64,000 bases of DNA, taken from assembly GCA_905221615.1 (NCBI GenBank), contig CAJNDT010000001.1:1200653-1264652 (forward strand), written 5' to 3'. The notes under the pieces were generated by a model, which searched no databases, was not told the origin of the DNA, and saw only the letters and a list, made by a program, of their open reading frames with translations. This document shows, piece after piece, positions 35,423 to 44,872 of this stretch. Each line of letters starts with the position of its first letter. Position 1 is the stretch's first letter. The DNA comes from Symbiodinium sp. CCMP2592. Its lineage: Eukaryota > Sar > Dinophyceae > Suessiales > Symbiodiniaceae. The translations under genes and the position numbers were made by a program.

Positions 35423-37315
35423 TTACATCCCAACCTCTCTGCTGGATTTTTGCTTCCACCCCACGCCGAAGAGCATGTAGTGTTGGAACATGACGGCGAC
35501 GACTGTGAGCACAAAGGAGCAGAAGAAAGCTGGGTGCTGGGATATGGCAAAACTCTCCAGGGATGCAGCTGCGAAGGAATTCTCAAGCTCCACAATACTG
35601 AATGCCAGCCATGCACAGACACATGCTGAGGCGGTTCGCACAATGCCGCGGTCGAAGCTCTCGTTGAGATACTGCACACATCGGAGCAAAAAGGGACATG
35701 CTGCAGGGTACACCAACGCAACGAAGATGTTCTCAGCGAAGCTCACGGCAAAATACTCGAATTCAGATCGAAAGCCGAGGGCATGAAATGCAGGCTCTTG
35801 AACCCAAGTAATAGGAGCGACAACCAAGGTGTAGGGAAACATGGCCAGCAGACAAACAGCATAGGGTATATCAGTCACCTCGCCAAGGTCTTCTATAACT
35901 GCGTCACGCAGTGGCCCCCGCACGTACTTGTTGAACTCTGCCAGGCAATCTTCATGGCTCGAAATGCTCGTCACAGAGCGCACAGCTAGACGAGTTGAAG
36001 AAGTCAAGGACAAGGACAGGTCGATGAGCTCCTGCCGCTCGTCCTCACCTTCAGCTGACTTCTCCGCTTCGATCGGCACAGCGATGATGGGATCCTCGAG
36101 CCCGTCGAAAAGCTCCGCCACTTGGGCCTCGATGACGACACGGTCGGGCTCTGCAGTGCACTTGGCACGTCGTACATCGAAGGATTCCATGCTTTCCAAC
36201 ATATCCCTATGTCCGTCCAACTTCTTCTGGAAGGAAACAAGACCGACCAGCATGGGTGATACACAGAAGAGCGTGTAAGTCTGAGCTTGCAGCGCATACT
36301 CACATATTCGATGTAGTCCGAATGCAAGCGCGCTGCCCTCGACTCCGTGGGAGTTGCTGGTGTCACTGACAATGAAGTTCGGATCAATCTCGGCAAAGAC
36401 AGCGACGAGCCGAGCTGAAACGTAAGAGAGCAACATGGTGGTCAGCAGCCACGGAGTAAGCCACAGTGGCACAAGATGCAGGTTTTTGAGACCGTGGCTC
36501 TTTGCGAAAATCGACAGCTCGAAGTTGCACCAGAGCCGTTCGCAGTACGACCTGTCCCAGAACACAAGCAATTCAGACGAGTTTGCCACAATGGTTGGCA
36601 AGCCCGCGATCCCTTCCGCCTTTGTTGTCTCATCGGCTTGGTCCACGCAGAGCCTGTCCACCCAGAAGCGAGGACCCCAAACTCCCCAAGTGAGGTGCTG
36701 TCCAAAGAAGAAGACCAAAAAGAAGACCAAAATTGGAAAGTCCAGGAGGAACCAGAACACCGCATGGATGGACACATCGGGACAAACCAGCATGAAGCTT
36801 TCGGAAAGCACCACAGATGCCAGCATTGCCTTTGCTGCGAAACCGAGGTTCAGGAAGTAGCACGAGGCCAAGTATTTCTCCCATCGGCTGGACGACCAGG
36901 CATGGCTGATGAAAACATCCACATCCTTGACTGGGGTGGTACTCTGAAAGTCCACGATGCTCCCCGGGTTGAAGACTTGCCCGAAGCCTAACAGCACCGC
37001 CAAACTGGACGCAGAACGAAAGATACCTCTGTGGTAGAGTTCACTGGACTTGGACTTCCATCGGTGCATGGGGCCCCAGCCCCGACTGAGCGGCTTCGGG
37101 TTGAAGGCTCGAGGGCACACTTCAGTTGTTGAGGGCTTCGGGTTTAGAGTGTTGGTGTCATCCGTACTTGCACACGATGTTGAAATGGCGTGTCTTCGGT
37201 GCATAAAGAAGGAGGCAGGCTCGACTTTAGCCGAGCCGGCTGCGGACTTCCCATTTGGAGTTTTCACGCAACTGCCCAGATCATACGTAGCCTGCCTGCG
37301 CTTTAGAGCCCACAC
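35423..37315 (-). CDS. Intronless TIR-like, multi-pass membrane protein (630 aa)
   Basis: Single open frame with no intron. Residues 133-140 (DVFISHAW) are the start of a TIR/toll-type fold, FWVDRLCVDQ at 217-226 the central strand, and RLWCNFELSIF at 260-270 the WCxxEL box; Glu266 sits where TIR NADases carry their catalytic Glu. A hydrophobic insert (about 152-205) lies inside the domain, and further predicted membrane segments are near 282-308, 345-362, 484-503, 523-545, 562-578 and 597-618. The loop 362-483 is acidic and probably cytosolic. Many dinoflagellate proteins combine this FISHxW module with membrane spans (from memory). Function unknown: possible NAD-consuming or scaffold signalling protein at a membrane. 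The first ~82 residues contain two repeat-derived NPKP pieces, so translation may begin at Met83 (37067-37069). It is on the strand opposite to every other gene here and isolated in repeats. Confidence 0.85.
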   Translation of the reverse strand: MWALKRRQATYDLGSCVKTPNGKSAAGSAKVEPASFFMHRRHAISTSCASTDDTNTLNPKPSTTEVCPRAFNPKPLSRGWGPMHRWKSKSSELYHRGIFRSASSLAVLLGFGQVFNPGSIVDFQSTTPVKDVDVFISHAWSSSRWEKYLASCYFLNLGFAAKAMLASVVLSESFMLVCPDVSIHAVFWFLLDFPILVFFLVFFFGQHLTWGVWGPRFWVDRLCVDQADETTKAEGIAGLPTIVANSSELLVFWDRSYCERLWCNFELSIFAKSHGLKNLHLVPLWLTPWLLTTMLLSYVSARLVAVFAEIDPNFIVSDTSNSHGVEGSALAFGLHRICEYALQAQTYTLFCVSPMLVGLVSFQKKLDGHRDMLESMESFDVRRAKCTAEPDRVVIEAQVAELFDGLEDPIIAVPIEAEKSAEGEDERQELIDLSLSLTSSTRLAVRSVTSISSHEDCLAEFNKYVRGPLRDAVIEDLGEVTDIPYAVCLLAMFPYTLVVAPITWVQEPAFHALGFRSEFEYFAVSFAENIFVALVYPAACPFLLRCVQYLNESFDRGIVRTASACVCAWLAFSIVELENSFAAASLESFAISQHPAFFCSFVLTVVAVMFQHYMLFGVGWKQKSSREVGM

Positions 37316-38535
37316 TGACCAATCAAGTCAAACTTAAACTCGACTCAGGGTCCAGCAAACTAAACACTTTGGCGAAAAGGCTGGCGCGGAAAAGCTCTAG
37401 CTCGATGTGCCTGTAGACAGCATGTCCGTGACAATGAAGCCGGCACTTAAAGCCACATGCAGCTCTATAGAGCCATGGAAACCACAACAAATGAACCGCC
37501 AAAAGCCGAGACGCAGAGCCCACCACCGCTCCCAATGGCCCAGCTGCGCCACCCACGGCCGCACCAACGAGACCCCCAGAGAGGCCAGCAACATAGGAGC
37601 CTTTTCGGGATGTCTAATTATAATTGTATAGGGCTTATAGGCTAGGGTTTAAAGTTTCAATGAGGGCGTTCAGGTTGGGTTGTTGGGGTTCTAGGATAAA
37701 TAGGATATTAGGGCTGTCAGATGGAGGTTTAGTTTCTTTCTGTATGCACTTCTGCCTCCCGCATATTGCAGAATGCTGCCATGGTGGACCGAGTCGGACA
37801 TTTTGGGTTTTGGGCTTAGGCTTGGAAGCCTTGAGATTGAATCGGTTATGTTTATACTCTTCTTTTGGGATCAACAACGGGGTCTGTTGAATTTGCTAGT
37901 TTTAGTGGTTATAGGGTGTTAGAATTTTAGTTGCCCTGTACAGAAGTGTTCGTGATTTGGTGGTTAATCAGTCAGCCTTTTTCAATTATTCGGGGTCTGT
38001 GTTCTTGCGACGCTCGTATTCGGGCATGTTGGGATATGGTCTAGGAGTTCAGGGCTCAGGCGGTTTGGCATCTTCTGCACCACAGGGGCTGTTATGGGGT
38101 TTTGGGATTTGGCTGAGATAAGAACTACTGGGGTTTGCCGTTGGGACTCTCCTGAAGTAGCACAAACAAGGGCGAAAAGCTAAAACCAGTGCTAGACAGA
38201 AACATACCACTTCTTCAACTACATCATACCACCCAGGAATCGTCAACCAGGAAAGCCATGAAACAGTACACCTCAAACCCCAAACCCGAAAACCCTTTAT
38301 TTACACCTGTACTATACATATGCCAGGAACCGAGGCGCCGAATGCGCTGTAACCTAAACCCTAAACACCTCATGAACCCTTGCATGCAAACCTTGCAAAG
38401 CCTAAACCCTAAACCTTCTAAAACCCTGCAAAGCCTAAACCCTAAACCCTAAACCTTCTAAAACCCTACGGGAGCCCAACAAAACCCAGGGCTGGAAACC
38501 TACGAGTTCGCGAATCTGAAGCAATTACGACTTGG
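37316..38535. other. 5' flank of the TIR-like gene and repeat-rich DNA
   Basis: No spliced-leader relic (CCGTAGCCATTTTGG or its complement) was found upstream of the ATG. CCCTAAAC runs lie at 38350-38465 with a short CTAAACCCTGCAAAGC tandem. No gene recognised. Confidence 0.5.
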
Positions 38536-38537
38536 GA

Positions 38538-38631
38538 GTTTCCGAAAATCGGGGGACCCTAATATAGTACCTTAGGAAGTAGGATCCTTATTACAGGGCC
38601 CCCAAAAAGGTACCCCCTAATTCTGGGAAAT
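38538..38631. mobile_element. 94-bp MITE-like element, GTTTCCGAAAA family, copy 2
   Basis: Same left terminus and centre (TAATATAGTACC, GTAGGATCCTTATTA) as the copies at 31138 and 43550. The right arm is decayed (TTCTGGGAAA), suggesting an older insertion. Confidence 0.82.
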
Positions 38632-38713
38632 AAACCCTTATAGAGCCAGCTTTTTAACGGAACTCTTTTAGTACCCTTATAGTAACCCTTTAAAGGAACC
38701 CCTAAGTCTTCGG

Positions 38714-38900
38714 AAAGCCCCATTTAGGGTTTAGGGTTTAGCCGTCTCTCAAAGGCGACGAGGGAGCTGACCATGGAGTTCAGGCCCGACGCAATCATCA
38801 CCCTGCCTGAGATACTGGGGGTTTAGGGTTTAGGGGCTTAGGGTTTAGGGTTTAGGGTTTAGGGGTTAGTGTTGAGAGTTTGGGACTAGTTTGGGACTTA
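38714..38900. repeat. Telomere-like TTTAGGG tracts
   Basis: TTTAGGGTTTAGG at 38724-38740 and a longer run at 38818-38880, both in TTTAGGG orientation. Confidence 0.9.
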
Positions 38901-39011
38901 GGGTTTCGGGTTTTTTATGTAGGCTTGAATTACCGGTTTCGGAGTGGGGGGATGAAGGAGTCTAGGGTAGGCGCGGGAAAGCTCAAGCTGCATTCTGAAT
39001 CCTTTTCCCAT

Positions 39012-39156
39012 ACTTGGAGGGTCGGGGGACTTAGCAGGGACTTAGTAACTGGTTATTTTATAGACTTATAAGTACCATAACACCAATTAAGGTCCCTTTT
39101 AGGGTACTTATAAGTCTACTTACTACCTACTTACTAAGTCCCCCGACCCTCCAAGT
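39012..39156. mobile_element. MITE-like element, ACTTGGAGG family, copy 2
   Basis: Left arm ACTTGGAGGGTCGGGGGACT, right arm its reverse complement ending CCTCCAAGT. 145 bp, about 20 bp longer than copy 1, because of internal TACTTACTACC-type duplication. Confidence 0.85.
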
Positions 39157-39221
39157 AAACCAGGACTGTCTGAACCCAAGGGCCCAGGTGTCCTCACGAC
39201 ACAACCGTCGAGACCTTGACT

Positions 39222-39262
39222 CGGAGGGGCGGGGGTGGGGGGCGGGGTGGGGGGGGGGGGTG
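39222..39262. repeat. G-rich tract (GGGGTGGGGGG)
   Basis: About 40 bp with runs of four or more G separated by single bases; sequence compatible with a G-quadruplex on the + strand. Confidence 0.8.
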
Positions 39263-39507
39263 AATTCTGCATCGGCTTGTGGGTGATCTTCAGGGGATTG
39301 TTGAAAAAAGGTTGGACTCACGAAGTTCCACGGATACACTCAACAGTAAACCCTAGATCAAAACCCACGAAACTGCGACGCAAGGACAGAAATGTTGAAC
39401 CCATAGCCCTTCTTGTGGCTGGGCGTGTTGCTGCCAGAACACGACCCTGCGACCTGTTGCCAAGGATCCGAAAAAAAGGCAAAATTATCCCTCCAGAAAA
39501 CGCTTTT

Positions 39508-39592
39508 CCCTAAACACTATAACCCTATAACCCTAAACCCCAAACCCTAAACCCTAAACCCCAAACGCTAAACCCCAAACTCTAAACCCTAA
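39508..39592. repeat. Telomere-like (CCCTAAA)n tract
   Basis: CCCTAAACCCCAAAC-type units in CCCTAAA orientation. Confidence 0.9.
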
Positions 39593-40011
39593 GCCGAGGG
39601 CTTGATGCTTTGTCTGAGGAACCTGCAATGGGCCTTGGCCGGAGCCTGTTTAGTTGTACCTACTTTCTTTGTGACAGGTCCTAACTAAACAAAGGTACTA
39701 CCTAAAACAAGGTGAGGGTGCAGGGTATGAGCCTCTAGGTATAATGAATTCAGGTGTTATCGTGGGGTTCAGGGTTCTGCAGGTTTTGGCTGACGTAGGG
39801 TTCTCATTCTCGTTCTTACGTCCTCGCGTTAAGAGAGGAGACCTGTTTTGGGAGCTACGGCTTATAGCTCTTGCTCTGAGATGATTCACTGCTGGCCTCC
39901 TGATACCCCATATCTAAACTCATTTGCTAGGGTCCTTCAGGGACCCCATGATCCCCCCACACAGATGCATCTGAAATCCCTATGAAATAACGTGGTATAA
40001 AATGCCTTCAG

Positions 40012-40125
40012 CGTCGTCATCATCATCATCATTTCAATCACGAACAACATCATCAGCGACATCATTCAAATCACCATCAGCATCATCATCATCATCGTCG
40101 TCGTCTTCAGCATCATCATCATCAT
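40012..40125. repeat. (CAT)n microsatellite
   Basis: Interrupted CATCATCAT array with CGTCGT and CAGC variants. Confidence 0.9.
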
Positions 40126-40616
40126 GACCTCCTTGGAAGCAACAGAAGGTAGGAAGCCAGAAAGCACTAGTGCCGAAGTTTCAGATGGCCCTACAGAAAC
40201 TGGGCGGGACACCGTCGCCAACGGTGGCCAGGACTTGACTCACCACTCGTGCGGTATGTGGCGGAATGGTCCTCGCAAGGCTCTGAGGGGAGGAGTTAAT
40301 GTGCCCTAACTTTAAACCCAAAACCCCGAACCCCAGCTGAAACCTTTAGTTTTAATCCTCGACCCTGTTGCAGCAGGCTTCCGACTTCGCCCGGAAGTTG
40401 GACCCCTGGAAGCCCTTCACGGCAGTACTGTGCAGCCAATGCCAGCATCCGCCGATCAGGGGCTCTCCAGAACCCTGAATTGCGGAATAGAGCTCCTCCC
40501 CAAAACTACATAGTAGATATCAGCCTATACTGTAAGAGTGTATATCACATAGGTACCTCGGCCTGTTGGGTTCGATCGTATCAAGATCGCTTAGTGAGCA
40601 CCAGGCCGATGCTACT

Positions 40617-40710
40617 TGGGTAACTCTCTAAATTAGGGTCCTTTGGGGAGTCCCAAAAGAGTACGGCACCCTCATAGCAAGGACACCAATCTAGAGAACT
40701 ACTCATTTGG
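40617..40710. mobile_element. Imperfect inverted-repeat element (CTCTAAATTAGGGTCCTT)
   Basis: Left GGGTAACTCTCTAAATTAGG versus the reverse complement of AATCTAGAGAACTACTCA on the right; roughly 70-75% arm identity by eye. Likely an old MITE. Confidence 0.5.
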
Positions 40711-40943
40711 GGTTTTGACCCAAGTCAATTGTACCCTAATGCCAACCTTTTGCAAACAAACGCAGTCCCAAAGCTAACGCAAGGGCTGGAAAATATCAGA
40801 GATGCATTGTTTCCTATATTTTTTGGGATAGTATGACTAGCTATTCAGGCTTCTATATAAACCAATGATGGGAAAGGGAATCCGGGATGTGACGCCGCCC
40901 CAATGAACTGAGCGACCCCAGGCCACCAAAACAACGAATCCCA

Positions 40944-41042
40944 CCTATAGTTTCCATTGTAGTTCCTTTTTTGGTTTCAACAATTCTATATTAAGGATCC
41001 CAAAAGGTAACACCAAAAAGGAACTACAATCGAGACTATAGG
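40944..41042. mobile_element. 99-bp MITE-like element, GTAGTTCCTTTT family, copy 1
   Basis: Arms CCTATAGTTTCCATTGTAG and, inverted, CTACAATCGAGACTATAGG, then GTTCCTTTTT/AAAAAGGAAC. About 28 bp per arm. Confidence 0.8.
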
Positions 41043-41283
41043 CAAACCCTAAACGGGCGCGGGTTCAGCCTAAAATCCCCACCACACCCCCCAAGGCCTC
41101 AAACCAGAGTCCTGCGCGCGACACCTCTAAAGTCCCTAAAACCTTCAAGTCCCTACACCCTAAACCTCAAAACCTTAAACCCTCAACTGAGTGCATCTTT
41201 GGCACATCAATGCCGTGGCACAGGCTGCAGCTCCGATCGTAGCGGGCCGAAGGACCTATGGGCGAGTGGAGAGTCTACCCAAA

Positions 41284-41361
41284 GGCCCGAAAGTAGTTCC
41301 TTTTGGGGGTTCGTATATAGAATCCTATAGGGTAATCCCCAAAAGGAACTACTTTGGGGCC
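41284..41361. mobile_element. 78-bp MITE-like element, GTAGTTCCTTTT family, copy 2
   Basis: Arms GGCCCGAAAGTAGTTCCTTT and its near-complement ending ACTTTGGGGCC; very short centre. Confidence 0.82.
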
Positions 41362-41462
41362 GCTGGGTACAGATGTGATATAGGGGCCGTAATAAGTAGC
41401 ATGGGGTTCCTTTATAAAGGGGCATGTAAGAGCTACTATAAGTGCCATGCGAAGGATGTACT

Positions 41463-41570
41463 CTAGGGGCCTGAATAATAATTAGAATAGGGCTTTTCTT
41501 GGAGGGGTTCCTTACTATAGTTCTAAAATAATCTTCACCCGAATCCTATTCTAGTTATTGAAGCCCCTAC
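41463..41570. mobile_element. MITE-like element, TAGGGGCC family, copy 2
   Basis: Left TAGGGGCCTGAATAATAATT, right CTAGTTATTGAAGCCCCTA; the arms continue through AGAATAGG/CCTATTCT. 108 bp. Confidence 0.75.
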
Positions 41571-41695
41571 AGGGTCAGCCCTGGGTTGGCGTCTGGGGGA
41601 GTCTGCGGTTTGCAAAAGGGTCTAAGTATCATTGGTTTCTCTCTCTCTCTCTCTCTGCCAGTATCATTGGTTTAGGGTTTAGGGTTGTTTTGCAA

Positions 41696-41763
41696 TCCTA
41701 CCTAGCAAGGACGAAGCCCGCATTGCAGGGAGTCTTGAGAAGCACAGTTGTACAGCAGCTACA
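41696..41763. repeat. Dispersed 68-bp repeat R, copy 2
   Basis: See 31524-31591. The two copies are identical over the first about 30 bases and diverge afterwards. It is again preceded by TTTAGGGTTTAGGG. Confidence 0.8.
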
Positions 41764-41769
41764 CTTCCG

Positions 41770-42545
41770 TAGCCGATACGGTTCAGGGTTTCAGGGTTCA
41801 AGGTTTAGGGTAGATATGTTGCCTTAATTCAAGCATAGACCCGTTGGTTGAAGTGTGGGGGGTTCGGGGTCCAGGACATTTTGGGATCAAAGCTTTGGAA
41901 TTAGCATTGAGTTCAGGGTTGCGGGCTGTGTACGGTCGTACAGGAACCTTATAATTGCTCGAAAGGGGTTTGGGAGATCATTATGATATGAACAGAACCT
42001 GCGCATTTACTTGTGGCCCTGAAACGTCACAAACGACCTGAACCGTTGACAATGAACAACATCGACGTATCCCTGCGCACCCCATCCAGAGTCACCTGTT
42101 GACCATTTCAAGCAACCAAAGCATTTCCTAGATTCTCCACAGCTACCCAAGTCTTGCAGTACTCTGAAAGGTTTCAGCGAAACCAAAGCCTCGGGTGCAA
42201 AGTATTGTTGCGAGAGCTGCCGAGTCCTCCCGAGGACGCGTTCGGACTCTTATGGCCAGGCTTGAGTTGTATCGCTCACAAGCCATATTGTGGTTGTCGT
42301 ACGGGCCTCTATGCAGGTTCAGTGCCTCGGATTTTGGTGTTTCATGCATCGGATAGTCTCGCAGGATTTCCGCCTTTGGCTTGAAGATCTCTCTCTCATC
42401 CAAAACCATCCGCAAACTATCAGGCCGCAGCTCTTTTTTTAAATCCAGACTCTGCCGACCCCTAACCCTGAACCCTAAACCCTAAGCAGCACTGCCAAAC
42501 TAAATCTGGGCAGCATTGAAACCCGAAGCTAAGGCCTGCCCTACC
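41770..42545. other. Intergenic, nothing recognised
   Basis: Short open frames on both strands without motifs. Confidence 0.5.
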
Positions 42546-42548
42546 CAG

Positions 42549-42627
42549 AGGCTCCATAGCAGTTCCTTTTGGGATTTCCTTAAAGGTTTCTAAATATGAG
42601 CCCCCAGAAGAAACTACTGTGGAGCCT
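42549..42627. mobile_element. 78-bp MITE-like element, GTAGTTCCTTTT family, copy 3
   Basis: Arms AGGCTCCATAGCAGTTCC and the reverse complement of GAAACTACTGTGGAGCCT. Related to the 41284 copy by the core and by length. Confidence 0.75.
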
Positions 42628-42629
42628 AT

Positions 42630-43545
42630 GCGTAAACCCTGAACCCTAGATATCGCAGAAGCCAAAAGCGCATGCACCCTCCTGGAAACTAACCTGCAAT
42701 CCGAGAACAAAACCACTTCGGGCCTTTCTTTGCCCCTTTAAACAATTCCCAGGGAGCCACACTCTCTAAAGATAGGACGTGACAAATGAGAATAGCGTTT
42801 TTGCAGAAAAGACGTAAAGCTATATCAACTAACGCCATGGCATGGGATGACTGAGTAGTTATTCTGGCCCTTATAACCAAAGATAATGCAAACTCCTGGG
42901 GCCGAACTCACTTACCGAATGGCCTTGCAGAGAACCCCTAGGAATACTGACTGACTGTAAGAGCAATACTCCAACTATAGTCAGTCTCCATTGTTTTGGA
43001 AACTTATAGGATCCTGGACAAAAAAGTGGTTTTTCCAGATTAGAAGTGCAACTACAATGGATAATAAGCCCTAAAGCTTTAATCCTAAGCCCCTCATACC
43101 CCTGAGCCCCATACCGCTTGGACCTAAAGAAGCTCAGGGCCCGATGCAAAGTGGGTCCTCTCGTCTGGCGACTCCTCTTCGCCAGACGTTTGCTCCACCT
43201 GTTTGCGAAACCTGACCAAGATAACGCTTTAGGGGTTTAGGGTTTGTATAAGTTTTTGGGGGTATAGGGTTTGGGGGCTTAGGGCTTATAGTTAGGGTTT
43301 AGAAATTTTTTTGCAGGGTTTAAGCCTAAGTTTGTGGGGGGTAGAGGGTTTCGGCGCTCACACTCGGACAATCCAGGCGAGGCATATGGTTCGGAATCTG
43401 ACAATGTGAAACTTCAACAACGGGTCAGTCGTAGTACAGGTAGAGGGTTTAAGGGTTTAGGGCTTATATAGGGTTTACCAACATGACGGCTTAGGGGTTT
43501 ACGCTCTCACAACTCGGACAAGCCAGGCGAGGCTCCCTTAGGTGT
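42630..43545. other. Intergenic with telomere-like words
   Basis: TTTAGGG/GGGTTTG variants at 43225-43330 and 43440-43490, and two copies of a CTCGGACAAKCCAGGCGAGGC word (near 43365 and 43512) that also occurs in shorter form near 19895. No gene seen. Confidence 0.55.
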
Positions 43546-43549
43546 GGAG

Positions 43550-43643
43550 GTTTCCGAAAATAGGGGACCCTAATATAGTACCCTTAATAGTAGGATCCTT
43601 ATTATAAGGACCCCAAAATGAGGTACCCCTAGTTTTCGGAAAC
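43550..43643. mobile_element. 94-bp MITE-like element, GTTTCCGAAAA family, copy 3
   Basis: Nearly identical to the copy at 31138-31231, with intact arms GTTTCCGAAAATAGGGG and CTAGTTTTCGGAAAC. Confidence 0.88.
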
Positions 43644-43949
43644 TCCCGTGTGGGTCGGCATGAAACAGGAGTCAACAGGCAACCCCTGACCCGAAGACAA
43701 GAGGTTTAGGGTTTATAGGCCAGCACTTAGATGCTGAGTTCATAAGCCCCCAAACGTATACATTCTCAGTTGTATAGTGGTTAATATTATCCCAAAGTGT
43801 AAATTGCACCCACTCAGCTTCTAAGAACATGACGGTTCAGGTTTCACGGTTCCGTTGAGCCATCTATGGAGAACGAAGTTCGGCCGGTGGCAAGACAACA
43901 GGTTTCAGCGTTCGGGGTTTGCCTGTCTCTCCGATTCCCCCCTAAACGG

Positions 43950-44050
43950 GAGGTAATTTGGGAATTACCTGGTTCTAGGGGGTCTTACCCGCAAAAGCCC
44001 AAATTACCCGCAAAAGCCCACAAACTCTCTAATTACCTGCAAACCACCCT
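43950..44050. repeat. Degenerate ATTACCCGCAAA tandem repeat, locus 1
   Basis: Repeated AATTACCCGCAAAAGCCC-like units. The same unit forms a second array at 54825-54940, 11 kb away, inside the other gene block. Confidence 0.7.
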
Positions 44051-44179
44051 TACACACCCTATAATCATCCAGTATTTGTATTTGCAACCAACAACTTATC
44101 CCCAAAGCTGCTAACACAGGCCTGCTGTCGCCTGCTTCGTCCGCTCGCAGCTCCCGCAGGAGTAGATAATTAATTATTC

Positions 44180-44276
44180 AGATGTGTATATATATATATA
44201 TATATGCAAACCAGAGTTGTGTTGGACATAATTTGATAGGCCGGTTCTATATACACATATATATATATGTATGTGT

Positions 44277-44322
<46 letters not shown>

Positions 44323-44720
44323 GTATGTATATGGTGCTAAATGGGCTCGACCGGTCGAGGCCCAGTATGATCACGTAGCAACTTGCATACAGGATTAACA
44401 TACGGTCTCCCCATGCCTATCTGTATGTCTGTATATCTACCGATCTGTATATATGCATATGTTTATAACGTTGTAGATATGTCTGTATATAGCCATATTG
44501 GGAAGTTGCATAGATGGTGTATGTACATTCAATATACTCGCCTGTGTTTCTTTCCGTAGCCAGATATACAGAATCGCTATCATTGAAGCAATTACACACA
44601 TACACTAGATACATAGCTAGACGTATGGACGGAAACGTTGTCTCCGCAAGTACCTATATTACTCGGACAAATGTATATGTACGCATGTAGCCTAAACAGT
44701 GATAAGAACATGTGGATCTT
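44180..44720. repeat. (TA)n, (GTAT)n microsatellites and AT-rich flank
   Basis: TATATA blocks at 44188-44215 and 44255-44330 followed by unremarkable sequence. No gene seen. Confidence 0.85.
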
Positions 44721-44872
44721 TAATTAGTGCATGCTGCTTCTGGCTGGATGGCCGGCCCTTCTTTTCCAATTCACGCAGTGATCTCAGCTTCTGCTGCAGC
44801 AAATGTTAGCAGGAGCGCGCTGAAACCAACACGGATCGAGAGCTAACATGCTTCCTATACAACCTGATTGCA

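Noticed and set aside
35149-37337. Several + and - strand open frames overlapping 35.4-37.3 kb
   Set aside because: Shadows of the GC-rich TIR-like gene; only the 630-codon - strand frame has domain motifs and hydrophobic spans.
39648-39720. Possible inverted repeat (TTTAGTTGTACCTAC versus GTACTACCTAAA)
   Set aside because: Arms pair poorly and no second copy was found.
42960-43065. Possible further member of the GTAGTTCCTTTT hairpin family
   Set aside because: Only the CCATTGT/ACAATGG ends match; centre and core are different.
44548-44570. TTTCCGTAGCCAGATAT, partly like the dinoflagellate spliced leader start
   Set aside because: Only CCGTAGCCA matches; the following ATTTTGGCTCAAG part is absent, so not a leader gene or relic.
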